Positions 33,228-41,089 of a DNA stretch of 64,000 nt are shown one piece after another. The notes under the pieces were generated by a model. It did not search any database. It was not told the DNA's origin and saw only the letters and a list, made by a program, of their open reading frames with translations. Position 1 is the stretch's first letter; each line of letters begins with the position of its first letter. Position numbers and translations under genes: made by a program. Source of the DNA: Ornithinimicrobium cerasi (GTDB taxonomy: Bacteria; Actinomycetota; Actinomycetes; Actinomycetales; Dermatophilaceae); assembly GCF_003702705.1 (NCBI RefSeq), contig NZ_QZMN01000001.1:1-64000 (forward strand). Direction: 5' to 3'.

Positions 33228-34154
33228 ATGGGGGGACGCGTCCTGGTCACCGGGGCCACCGGGGGCATCGGCTACTTCGTGGCCGAGCAGTTGGCGGCCC
33301 TAGGCCACCCCGTGGTGCTGGCCGCGCGCGACCCTGGCCGGGCGGCCGCGGCGCACGCCGCCCTGAGGCGGCAGGTCCCCGGTGCCGACGTCACGACGAT
33401 CCCGCTCGACCTGGCCGACCTGCGGTCTGTCGCGTCGGCCGTCGAGCGGGTGGCCGCCGGGGCGCCCCTGGAGGCGCTCGTCGCCAACGCGGCGCTGGTG
33501 AGCTACGGCCTGCGCCCGGTCGCCCCGCGCCGCACCGTCGACGGGGTGGAGCTGCATCTCGGCACCGCCCACCTGGGCCACTACGCGCTGGTCAGCCGGC
33601 TGCTGCCGTGGCTGGAGCGCTGGGGGACCCGGGTGGTCCACGTCGGCAGCCTCAGCCACCGGATCCCGCTCGGGCCGGACCCGTGGACCGTCGCGCTGCG
33701 CCCCCGCCGCGAACCCACCCTGGTCAGCTACGCGCGGGCCAAGCGCGCCGTCACGCTCTTCGGTATGCAGCTCGCGCGCGAGCTGGCTGCGCGCGGCTCC
33801 GCCGCGACGTCCGTCCTGGCCCACCCCGGGACGGCGGTGGACGCGCTCACCCCGGCGCGCGACGGCATACCCGCCTCGCAGCCGACCGAGATCGGGCCGG
33901 TGTCGCGGACCCTGGTCCGGGCCATGCACGGCAAGGACGGCGGCGCATCCGTGATCGTGCACGCCGCCACCTCACCCGTCGGGCGCTCCGGCGACTGGTG
34001 GGGTCCCGACGGGCCGGGGCAGCTCAGAGGGCACGCGGTGCGGCTGCGCCCGCCACCTGCGGCGACCGCGCGGCACGGGCGCAGCACCGCCGACCTGCTC
34101 CGGCTGAGCGAGGAGCTGACCTCGACGGTGCTGGGACCCCGACCCGTGCCGTGA
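33228..34154 (+). CDS. SDR-family oxidoreductase, leaderless
   Basis: The product has 308 residues: Rossmann motif 'VLVTGATGGIGYFVAEQL', 'LVANAALVSYG' (in place of NNAG), Ser in 'HVGSLSHR' and Tyr-x3-Lys in 'SYARAKRA'. It therefore has an intact SDR catalytic set. TAGGGT ends 6 nt before the ATG, so the transcript probably begins at the start codon. The substrate is unknown. The C-terminal ~60 residues are an Arg/Ala-rich extension. Confidence 0.88.
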   Translation: MGGRVLVTGATGGIGYFVAEQLAALGHPVVLAARDPGRAAAAHAALRRQVPGADVTTIPLDLADLRSVASAVERVAAGAPLEALVANAALVSYGLRPVAPRRTVDGVELHLGTAHLGHYALVSRLLPWLERWGTRVVHVGSLSHRIPLGPDPWTVALRPRREPTLVSYARAKRAVTLFGMQLARELAARGSAATSVLAHPGTAVDALTPARDGIPASQPTEIGPVSRTLVRAMHGKDGGASVIVHAATSPVGRSGDWWGPDGPGQLRGHAVRLRPPPAATARHGRSTADLLRLSEELTSTVLGPRPVP

Positions 34155-34160
34155 GCGGGG

Positions 34161-35153
34161 TCAGGGTGCTGCGGCGCGCAGCTTCTCCAGGAGGGGCTCG
34201 GCGCACTGCTCGAGGAACGCGTCCTGGTGGTCGCCGCCGACCTGGACCAGCGCGACGTCGGTGAACCCGGCCTCCCAGTAGGGCCGGACGGCCTCCACGA
34301 TGGCGTCGAGGTCGGGGCCGCACGGGATCTGCTCGGCGACGTCCTCGGGGCGGACGAACTTCGACGCGGCGGCGAAGCCGGACGTCGTGGGGAGGTCGGC
34401 GTTGACCGACCAGCCGCCCGCGAACCAGCGGAACTGGTCGTGGGCGCGTGCCACCGCGGCCTCCCGGTCCGGGTCCCAGCAGATCGGGATCTGGCCGATG
34501 GCCCGCGCCGCGGTGCCGATCTGCGGGGCGCCGACGGTGCTGTTCCACGACTCGATGAGGTCGGTCGACGGCTCGGTGGTGACCAGGTGGTCGGCGAGCG
34601 GGGCCAGCAGCTCGACGGCCTGCTCCCCGCCGACCGCGACGGCGAACTCGACGCCCTGCTCCGGCAGGTCCCAGATGCGCGCCGAGGCGACGTCGAAGTA
34701 GTCGCCGTGGTGGTCCACGAGCTCACCGGTCAGCAGCATGCGGATCACCTGCATCGCCTCGGCCAGCATCGCCTGCCGGGTGTCGACGGTGGGCCACCCC
34801 TCGCCGACGACGTGCTCGTTGAGGTTCTCGCCCGAGCCGAGACCGAGCGTGAACCGGCCGTCGGCCAGCAGCTGCAGGGTGGCGGCCTTCTGGGCGACGA
34901 CGGCCGGGTGGTAGCGCACGGTCGGGCAGGTCACGTAGGTCATCAGCCCGACCCGCTCGGTCGCGTGCGCCACCGCCCCGAGCACGGACCAGGCATACGG
35001 CGCGTGGCCCTGGGCGGTCAGCCAGGGGAAGTAGTGGTCGCTGCACACCTCGAGGTCGAAACCCCGCCGCTCGGCCTCCACCGCATGACGGACGAGGTCC
35101 TTGGGGCCGGACTGCTCGGTCATGAGGGTGTAGCCGAAGCGGGTCTGGGTCAT
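34161..35153 (-). CDS. LLM-class F420-dependent oxidoreductase
   Basis: The product has 330 residues and resembles the TIGR03557/F420-dependent glucose-6-phosphate dehydrogenase-like group: 'FGYTLMTEQSGPKDLVRHAVEAERRGFDLEVCSDHYFPWLTAQGHAPYAWSVLGAVAHAT', 'TLGLGSGENLNEHVVGEGWP', 'QAVELLAPLADHLVTTEP'. These enzymes use the deazaflavin F420, so the host should make F420. The substrate is not predictable. Its 3' end is convergent with the SDR gene, 6 nt apart. Confidence 0.9.
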   Translation of the reverse strand: MTQTRFGYTLMTEQSGPKDLVRHAVEAERRGFDLEVCSDHYFPWLTAQGHAPYAWSVLGAVAHATERVGLMTYVTCPTVRYHPAVVAQKAATLQLLADGRFTLGLGSGENLNEHVVGEGWPTVDTRQAMLAEAMQVIRMLLTGELVDHHGDYFDVASARIWDLPEQGVEFAVAVGGEQAVELLAPLADHLVTTEPSTDLIESWNSTVGAPQIGTAARAIGQIPICWDPDREAAVARAHDQFRWFAGGWSVNADLPTTSGFAAASKFVRPEDVAEQIPCGPDLDAIVEAVRPYWEAGFTDVALVQVGGDHQDAFLEQCAEPLLEKLRAAAP

Positions 35154-35244
35154 GACTCATCAATGACACGGAATCGGCCGCCGCGCACGTCGAAACCGGT
35201 CCGCCGGGCCGGTGCCGCTTGAACGGGACAGACCCCAACGGCCC

Positions 35245-35267
35245 TGCCTAACGTCACAAGGTAGGCA
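35245..35267. promoter_or_regulatory. Inverted repeat upstream of the PRC-barrel gene
   Basis: TGCCTA and TAGGCA arms are separated by 11 nt and lie 26-48 nt before the ATG. It may be an operator or overlap the promoter. This is low confidence. Confidence 0.35.
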
Positions 35268-35292
35268 CCACACCCTCACGAGAGGACCCAGC

Positions 35293-36123
35293 ATGCGCAT
35301 CACCCAGGACAACCTGCAGCACCTGCACTCGGCGGACATCGTCGACGTCAACGGCGACAGCCTCGGCGGTGTCGGTCAGGTCTACCTCGACGACCGGACC
35401 GGCGACCCCGCGTGGGTCACCGCCAAGACCGGCTTCTTCGGCACCAAGGAGACCTTCGTCCCCCTGGCCGAGGCCGACCTGGACGGCGACCGCCTGCGTG
35501 TCCCCTACGAGAAGAGCTTCATCAAGGACGCCCCCAACATGGACGCCGACCAGCACCTCGACGACCCGCAGCAGGAGGAGCTCTACAGGTACTACGGCCT
35601 CGGCGGCGGCGCGGTGGGGAGCGGCGTGACGGGCGGCACCACGGGCGGTTCCATGGGTGGCGGCACCCTGGGCGACGACACCCTGGGCGACGACACCGTC
35701 ATCGGGGGTTCCGTGGGCGACGACGCCACGCACGACCGGGAGCGAGGCGTGTCCGGTGACCTCGGCCGCGACCGCGACCTGGACCTCGGCCGCGACCGCG
35801 ACCTGGACGTCGACCGTGACCGCGACCTTGACGTCGACCGGATGACGCTGCACGAGGAGCGTGTCGACGTCGGCACCGAGCGCGTCGAGTCGGGCCGGGT
35901 CCGGCTGCGCAAGCACGTCGTCACCGACACCGAGACCGTGACCGTGCCGGTCGAGCGTGAGGAGTACGAGCTCGTGCGCGAGCCCGTCGCCGACGGCACC
36001 TCGGCAACCGACGTCTCCCACGAGGAGGTCGAGCTCGAGGAGGACGGGCGCCGCGACAGCAGCGACGCCTACGCCGCCGACCGCGAGATCACCGACCCGG
36101 ACGACCCGAGCCGCCGGCTCTGA
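35293..36123 (+). CDS. PRC-barrel / DUF2382 stress-type protein with Arg-Asp repeats
   Basis: The product has 276 residues. The PRC-barrel is at 8-75 ('DIVDVNGDSLGGVGQVYLDDRTGDPAWVTAKTGFFGTKETFVPL'). A Gly-rich linker and tandem 'GRDRDLDL/DRDRDLDV' repeats (about 155-178, coded near 35763-35837) lead to a DUF2382 domain ('LHEERVDVGTERVESGRVRLRKHVVTDTETVTVPVEREEYELVREP'). This PRC-DUF2382 combination is common in actinobacterial and deinococcal stress proteins of unknown mechanism. A GAGAGGA site precedes the ATG, and a perfect terminator follows. Confidence 0.88.
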   Translation: MRITQDNLQHLHSADIVDVNGDSLGGVGQVYLDDRTGDPAWVTAKTGFFGTKETFVPLAEADLDGDRLRVPYEKSFIKDAPNMDADQHLDDPQQEELYRYYGLGGGAVGSGVTGGTTGGSMGGGTLGDDTLGDDTVIGGSVGDDATHDRERGVSGDLGRDRDLDLGRDRDLDVDRDRDLDVDRMTLHEERVDVGTERVESGRVRLRKHVVTDTETVTVPVEREEYELVREPVADGTSATDVSHEEVELEEDGRRDSSDAYAADREITDPDDPSRRL

Positions 36124-36153
36124 CACCACCCGGCGCCCCGGCGCCGTTAGACA

Positions 36154-36187
36154 CCGCGGCCCGCCCCCAGGAGGGGGCGGGCCGCGG
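36154..36187. terminator. Perfect 15-bp stem-loop, bidirectional terminator
   Basis: A GC-only 15-bp stem (36154-36168 with 36173-36187) closes on an AGGA loop. It lies between the PRC-barrel gene and the convergent FHA gene and can terminate both. Confidence 0.85.
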
Positions 36188-36198
36188 CATGCCCGGTC

Positions 36199-37029
36199 TC
36201 ACCTGGCCCGTCGCAGGACCATCCTCGTCCACCCGCCGAGGTAGACCCGGTCGTCCTCGTCGATGCGCACCCGCTCCCCCTGGGCGAGCGGCTCCTCCGG
36301 GAGGGGTTCGCCCACGGTGCCGACGAAGGTGCCGTTGGAGGTGTCGAGGTCCTCGACCCACCAGCGCTCGCCGTCGCTCGTGAGCTGGGCGTGCCGCACC
36401 GAGACCCCCATGTCGGTGCCGGCGTCGAGGTCCGGGTGCAGACCGCGCTCGACGTTGGTCCGCCCCACGACCACGTGGTGGGAGGTCAGGGGCACGACCT
36501 CGGGGACGTTGGCCTCCGGCACGGGCTGACCGCTGCCGCGGGTCGCGGCCCACACGTGGTCCACCCACACCTCCGCGACCCACTCCTCCGGCGCCCGTCG
36601 GGACGGGGGCAGGTGCTGCACCGGGTCGTGACCGACGCGCTCGGCGGCCGCCTGCGGGGGCGTGGGCGGCGGCACCGCCGGACGGTCGGGCAGCTGGCCG
36701 GGGTCCAGGTCAGGGGTGTTCAGGGCCGAGGCGGGGGGTAGGTCGGCGGTGGCGAACGAGGGGTCGACGTAGGCCTCGTGCGGCTCCATCGCCTGCATCG
36801 ACGTCGGCGGGGCCGCCGCACGCCCCGGATCGTCCGTCCCCGGTCCGAGCGGTTCCGACCCCGTGACGAAGTCGTGGCCGCAGGCCCCGCAGAACGGCAC
36901 GCCCTCGGCGTTGACGGCGTGGCACCGGGGGCACTCGACGGCCGACGCCTCGTGCGCCTCGCCCTCCGCGCCGACCGGGCGTGCCGGCTCGGTCCGCCCG
37001 CCGCTCCCCGGCGCCTCCGCGGCGCTCAC
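36199..37029 (-). CDS. Zinc-ribbon + FHA-domain protein (satellite paralogue)
   Basis: The product has 276 residues. A double-Cys zinc ribbon at about 33-50 ('CPRCHAVNAEGVPFCGACG') is followed by a Pro-rich linker and a C-terminal FHA domain (about 185-276: 'VVVGRTN', '[29 protein letters not shown]'). This domain binds phosphothreonine. Its FHA core is closely similar to that of the 48393-49565 protein, for example '[21 protein letters not shown]'. GTG 37029 overlaps the stop of the coiled-coil gene (GTGA). It is probably a reader of a kinase signal. Confidence 0.88.
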   Translation of the reverse strand: MSAAEAPGSGGRTEPARPVGAEGEAHEASAVECPRCHAVNAEGVPFCGACGHDFVTGSEPLGPGTDDPGRAAAPPTSMQAMEPHEAYVDPSFATADLPPASALNTPDLDPGQLPDRPAVPPPTPPQAAAERVGHDPVQHLPPSRRAPEEWVAEVWVDHVWAATRGSGQPVPEANVPEVVPLTSHHVVVGRTNVERGLHPDLDAGTDMGVSVRHAQLTSDGERWWVEDLDTSNGTFVGTVGEPLPEEPLAQGERVRIDEDDRVYLGGWTRMVLRRAR

Positions 37030-38138
37030 GCGTCCGGCCTGAGCTGGCCCAGGTAGGCCTCCTGGGACGCCACGAGCGCCGACGCCCGCTGGATGTCGGC
37101 CGGGCGGTTGTGCAACGACTGCTTCGTCGCGGTGAGCATCCCGGCCAGGTCGACGCTGGTGGGGGCGCCGCAGCCGGCGAGCGTCCGGCCCAGCCGCTCG
37201 GCCCGGTCCACGAGATCGGCATACTCCGCGAGCGCGGCGGCGTAGGTCGTGTGCGCCTGGTCCAGGGCCCGGCCGACCCGCTCCAGGTTGGCCACGTAGG
37301 CCGCGAGGTCGTTCTCGTCCGTCGGGACCTCGCCGAGCGCCGTGACGTCGGGGATGCCCAGCCGCGGGGCGGGCCGGAGGGTGTTGAGGACCCGCTCGGC
37401 CAGGCTGCGGACGGCCTCACCCCGGGCGACGAGGTGGTCCCGCTCGTCCTGCGCCTGCCCGGCGTCGGCGCGCGCGTGCACTGCGCTGGTCCCGGCGATG
37501 ATCAGGTCTCGCTCGAGGAGCGCGGTCGCGGACTCGAGCTGACCCAGGCGGCCGAGCGCGTCGTCGGAGGTCGGGGTCAGCTCGGCGGCCAGCTCCTCGG
37601 CCGCCACCAGCCGTTCCGTGAGGCGGCCACCCACCGCGGGGTCCGCCGACTCCACGCCGGCGCGCACGCGGAGGAGGTCCTGCTGCGTGGCGGACAGGCG
37701 CTCCTCCAGCGGCAGCTCGTCGTCGCCGCGGACCCGGGCGCGCAGCGAGGCCGCCAGCGCGTCGGAGAGCCGCAGGGCCTCCGGGAGCGCGATCGCGAGC
37801 GCCTGCCCGTCGCCGTCGGGCAGCTCCAGGACGCCCCAGATCAGCCGGGCGACCCACTCTTGCTGCCCCGTGCCCTCCTTGGTGTCCTGCCAGGTGGACA
37901 GGAGCAGGTCGTGGCGCTGCACGATCGAGTGCCACAGCGTCATCGAGAAGGTGATGTCGGCGTTGAGGTCCTCGCGGTCTGCGTGCGTGCGGGTGAGCGC
38001 GTCGAGGGCGCGGAGCTCGTGGTCGCGGTGGATCCGCCACCGCGCCAGCTCGGAGAGGTAGTGGTCGGTCGCGCCGTCCTCGGGGACCATCCCGGGCGCC
38101 GCCGGTGGGACGGGCGCGACGGCATACCTGCTCCTCAC
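37026..38138 (-). CDS. Coiled-coil cytoplasmic protein, paralogue of 54427-55557
   Basis: The product has 370 residues, mostly helical. It shares a framework with the 54427-55557 protein: 'YAVAP', 'DxTxSMTLWxxxxxRxxLLLxTW', 'ALPEALRLSDALAASLRARVR', 'ERDLIIAGTSAVHARAD', 'LGIPDVTALGEVP', 'TYAAALAEYADLVDRAERLG'. No enzymatic motif is seen. Both paralogues lie between an XpaC-like and an FHA gene, so it is probably a structural partner or kinase substrate in this system. GTG 38138 overlaps the upstream stop (GTGA). Confidence 0.78.
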   Translation of the reverse strand: MRSRYAVAPVPPAAPGMVPEDGATDHYLSELARWRIHRDHELRALDALTRTHADREDLNADITFSMTLWHSIVQRHDLLLSTWQDTKEGTGQQEWVARLIWGVLELPDGDGQALAIALPEALRLSDALAASLRARVRGDDELPLEERLSATQQDLLRVRAGVESADPAVGGRLTERLVAAEELAAELTPTSDDALGRLGQLESATALLERDLIIAGTSAVHARADAGQAQDERDHLVARGEAVRSLAERVLNTLRPAPRLGIPDVTALGEVPTDENDLAAYVANLERVGRALDQAHTTYAAALAEYADLVDRAERLGRTLAGCGAPTSVDLAGMLTATKQSLHNRPADIQRASALVASQEAYLGQLRPDA

Positions 38139-38764
38139 GTGGTCACCCTGCTCTCGCGGTCGTGGTCGAGGTCGTGGTCGTGGCCGGGGGGAGGGGAGGC
38201 GGGCTGCTCGGGGACCGGCAGGCGGGGTATGCCGTCCTCGCCCACCTCGAGCCCCTTGCGCTCGACGGTGGCGTGGTCGAGCTGGTCGGGGGTGATGTCC
38301 GTGCGACCGACGATGTCGGTGGGGTCGGTGTGCCCCGTGAAGGTGTCCCGCAGCAGGTCGAGCTGGGTCCGGAGGTCGTCCTCGGCCCCGCGGGCGCAGG
38401 CGTCGTAGACGCGGTCCAGGGTCAGGCCGAGCAGGTCGAGGTGGTCCACCAGCTCCAGCAGCGGGGCGTGCCGGTCCTCGAGGGCGTGCGAGTGCGCGAA
38501 GCTCGGCGGCAGCCGCGTGAAGGCACCCACGGACTCGGCGAGCCAGGCGATCGAGCGGGCGGCGGCCTCGCGCACCCCGTCGTGGACCGTCGCCCCGTCC
38601 TGGGGCACGTCGAGCAGGTCGGCGGTCGTGCGCACGGCGCGGCGGACCCGCACGCGCACCACGTCCGGCAGGGCCGGCGCGTCGAGGAAGGGGGTGTGGT
38701 CGTCCAGCGTGCGGCGCAGGTCCTGCGGGGTGGGAAGCGAGTCACGGTCGCCTGTGTCGGGCAT
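38135..38764 (-). CDS. XpaC-like protein (satellite paralogue of 60319-60978)
   Basis: The product has 209 residues. 'LLELVDHLDLLGLTLDRVYDACARGAEDDLRTQLDLLRDTF' matches '[38 protein letters not shown]' of the 60319 protein. Both show the helical pattern of XpaC (5-bromo-4-chloroindolyl phosphate hydrolysis) proteins that accompany TelA elsewhere. The His/Asp-rich tail ('GHDHDLDHDRES') could bind metal. It heads the three-gene satellite operon. No catalytic role is established for the family. Confidence 0.68.
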   Translation of the reverse strand: MPDTGDRDSLPTPQDLRRTLDDHTPFLDAPALPDVVRVRVRRAVRTTADLLDVPQDGATVHDGVREAAARSIAWLAESVGAFTRLPPSFAHSHALEDRHAPLLELVDHLDLLGLTLDRVYDACARGAEDDLRTQLDLLRDTFTGHTDPTDIVGRTDITPDQLDHATVERKGLEVGEDGIPRLPVPEQPASPPPGHDHDLDHDRESRVTT

Positions 38765-38951
38765 GGGGCTCCGTCCGGTCGTGGCTCCTCATTCTGCCCC
38801 ACCCGCAAGGGCGGTCGCCGTGAGCCGGGAGCAGTCGCGAGCAGCCGCGGCCCGTCGAGGACAGCCGCGGGCAGGGGAGCGGCGAGCCCCGCACGGGAAG
38901 CCGGTGGCCCGCCGCGCTGCGGGTCGGCAGCCTCCGTGGTGGGCTGGGGCC

Positions 38952-39857
38952 ATGACATCCGAGCAGCGCGACCAGCTGACCTTCGACGACCCCACCACCC
39001 GTCACCCCGACATCACCCCGCCGGAGCAGGACCAGCCCAAGCCGGGGCTCGACGCCGAGCTGGAGCCGCGGTCGGACCGTGGCGAGACCTCCTACCGGGG
39101 GACCGGCCGGCTCCAGGGTCGCAAGGCGCTCGTCACCGGGGGTGACTCCGGGATCGGGGGCGCCGTCGCGATCGCCTTCGCCCGGGAGGGTGCGGACGTG
39201 GCGATCAACTACCTCCCGGACGAGGAGGAGGACGCGGCCAGGATCGCCGAGCTGGTCGAGGCCGCCGGGCGACGGTGCGTGCGGATCCCCGCGGACGTGC
39301 GGGACCGCGAGGCGTGCGACCTGGTCGTGGCCGAGGCGGTCGATGGCCTGGGCGGCCTCGACGTGCTGGTGGTCAACGCCGGCCGGCAGGTCGCGCAGGA
39401 GTCGATCGAGGACATCACGGACGAGCAGTTCGACGACACGGTGCGGACCAACATCTACGCGATGTTCTGGACCTGCCGCGCCGCAGTGAAGCACCTCCCG
39501 GCCGGGTCCTCGATCATCCTCACGTCCTCCATCCAGGCCTACAGCCCGAGCGAGACGCTGCTGGACTACGCGATGACCAAGGCGGCCATGAACAACTTCG
39601 GCAAGGGGCTGGCCAAGCAGCTGGCGCCGAAGGGGGTCCGGGTCAACATCGTGGCCCCCGGCCCGATCTGGACGCCGCTGCAGGTCGTCGACGGGCAGCC
39701 CAAGGAGGACCTGCCGGAGTTCGGCAAGGGCCAGCCGCTGGGCCGTGCCGGGCAGCCGGTCGAGCTCGCGCCGGCCTACGTCTTCCTCGCCTCGCCCGAG
39801 AGCTCCTACGTCGTCGGCGAGACGCTGCATGTGAACGGGGGCGTCGACTCGCCCTAG
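38952..39857 (+). CDS. SDR-family oxidoreductase (YghA/GSP39-like)
   Basis: The product has 301 residues. After a ~45-residue polar N-terminal extension typical of general-stress SDRs, the Rossmann motif is 'ALVTGGDSGIGGAVAIAFAREGADVAINYLP'. 'VVNAGRQ', Ser in 'LTSSIQAY' and Tyr-x3-Lys in 'DYAMTKAAM' complete the catalytic set. 'VAPGPIWTPL' and 'GETLHVNGG' are standard SDR ends. It matches YghA/general stress protein 39-like dehydrogenases. The substrate is unknown. Confidence 0.92.
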   Translation: MTSEQRDQLTFDDPTTRHPDITPPEQDQPKPGLDAELEPRSDRGETSYRGTGRLQGRKALVTGGDSGIGGAVAIAFAREGADVAINYLPDEEEDAARIAELVEAAGRRCVRIPADVRDREACDLVVAEAVDGLGGLDVLVVNAGRQVAQESIEDITDEQFDDTVRTNIYAMFWTCRAAVKHLPAGSSIILTSSIQAYSPSETLLDYAMTKAAMNNFGKGLAKQLAPKGVRVNIVAPGPIWTPLQVVDGQPKEDLPEFGKGQPLGRAGQPVELAPAYVFLASPESSYVVGETLHVNGGVDSP

Positions 39858-39889
39858 GCGAAGCGCTGGCTCCTGCATAGGGTGACCGC

Positions 39890-41029
39890 GTGGGAGAGAT
39901 CTTCGCGGGCCGTTACGAGCTGGTGGACCCGCTCGGCGACGGCGGCGCCGGGGTGGTGTGGCGGGTCTGGGACCACCGGGCGGCGCGCTACGTCGCGGGC
40001 AAGGTCATGCGTCAGGTGGACGCGGCCTCCTTGCAGCGCTTCGTCCGCGAGCAGGCGGTGCGCATCGAGCACCCGCACGTGCTGACCCCGCTCGGCTGGG
40101 CGGGTGAGGACGAGCGCGTGCTCCTCGCGATGCCGGTCGTGCAGGGTGGGTCGGCGGCCACGCTCGTCGGGGATCACGGGCCGCTCCCGGCCGCCTGGGT
40201 GGCCACGCTGCTCGACCAGCTCCTGGCGGCGCTGGAGGTGATCCACGCCCAGGGGCTGGTGCACCGGGACGTCAAGCCGGGCAACCTGCTCCTGGACGCG
40301 ACCGGCTCCGATCTGCCTCGTGCCCGCCTGGCCGACTTCGGGATCGCCACCGCTGTCGACCAGCCGCGGTTGACACACGTGAGCCACCGGATCGGCACCC
40401 TGGGCTATGCCGCGCCCGAGTCCCTCGAACCGGGATGGGAGCCGGACCCGCGGGCGGATCTCTACGGTGCCGGACTGACGGCCGCCGAGCTCCTCACGGC
40501 GCAGCGCCCGGGCCGCCACGAGGGAAGCGGGGCGGGTGAGGCGGCCGACGGGGCGGGTGAGGCGGCCGACGGGGCGGTTCTGGCGGCGGATGGCCTTGGC
40601 GCCGACGTGGAGGCCGCACTGGTGGCGGCGGGTGTTCCTGTCGAGCTGTCGAAGCTCGTGCTCGGGCTGGTCTCGCCCGACCCGCAGGACCGCCCGGTCA
40701 CCGCAGCCGCGGCCCGGCGCGACCTGGCCGGCACCGGGCTGGTGGCCACCTCGGCCGGGGAGCTGGGGCCACACTCCGTGGAGGTCTTCGACCAGCTGCC
40801 CGAGCTGCCGGAGGGTTGGGACGAGACCGGCCCCGTGCCCACCGGCCCGCAGGGGACCAGTCCCGAGCGGAGGGCGAGGAGGGGCGCCGCGCCTGAACGT
40901 GACTCGAGGTCGACGCCCGCCACCACCACCTCGGGACAGGGTCCCGTCAGCGCACGGGCACGGGCCGGCCTGCTCCTGCTCGCGCTCGGCCTTCTGATGA
41001 TCCTGGCTGCGGTCCTCCTGCCGGGCTGA
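39890..41029 (+). CDS. Membrane-anchored serine/threonine protein kinase, leaderless
   Basis: The product has 379 residues. The N-terminal kinase domain shows a Gly-rich loop 'LGDGGAGVVW', Lys38 in 'VAGKVM', 'HRDVKPGN' (Asp127), 'DFGIA' (Asp149) and 'GTLGYAAPE', all required residues. A linker with a duplicated 'GAGEAADGA' unit (40534-40570) and a juxtamembrane Arg/Pro/Thr-rich stretch lead to one C-terminal helix (about 356-377). This is a cytosolic kinase tethered by its tail with almost nothing outside. GTG 39890 is 6 nt after TAGGGT. It is convergent with a secreted vWA protein gene. Confidence 0.92.
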   Translation: MGEIFAGRYELVDPLGDGGAGVVWRVWDHRAARYVAGKVMRQVDAASLQRFVREQAVRIEHPHVLTPLGWAGEDERVLLAMPVVQGGSAATLVGDHGPLPAAWVATLLDQLLAALEVIHAQGLVHRDVKPGNLLLDATGSDLPRARLADFGIATAVDQPRLTHVSHRIGTLGYAAPESLEPGWEPDPRADLYGAGLTAAELLTAQRPGRHEGSGAGEAADGAGEAADGAVLAADGLGADVEAALVAAGVPVELSKLVLGLVSPDPQDRPVTAAAARRDLAGTGLVATSAGELGPHSVEVFDQLPELPEGWDETGPVPTGPQGTSPERRARRGAAPERDSRSTPATTTSGQGPVSARARAGLLLLALGLLMILAAVLLPG

Positions 41030-41036
41030 GCCCCCT

Positions 41037-41050
41037 CCCCGTCGACGGGG
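41037..41050. terminator. Short palindrome between convergent kinase and vWA genes
   Basis: CCCCGTCGACGGGG forms a 14-nt self-complementary element 8 nt after the kinase stop. It could be a weak bidirectional terminator. Confidence 0.4.
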
Positions 41051-41089
41051 CCACGATGCTGCGCTCCCCGGAGGGTGGGCGGGTCGCCC

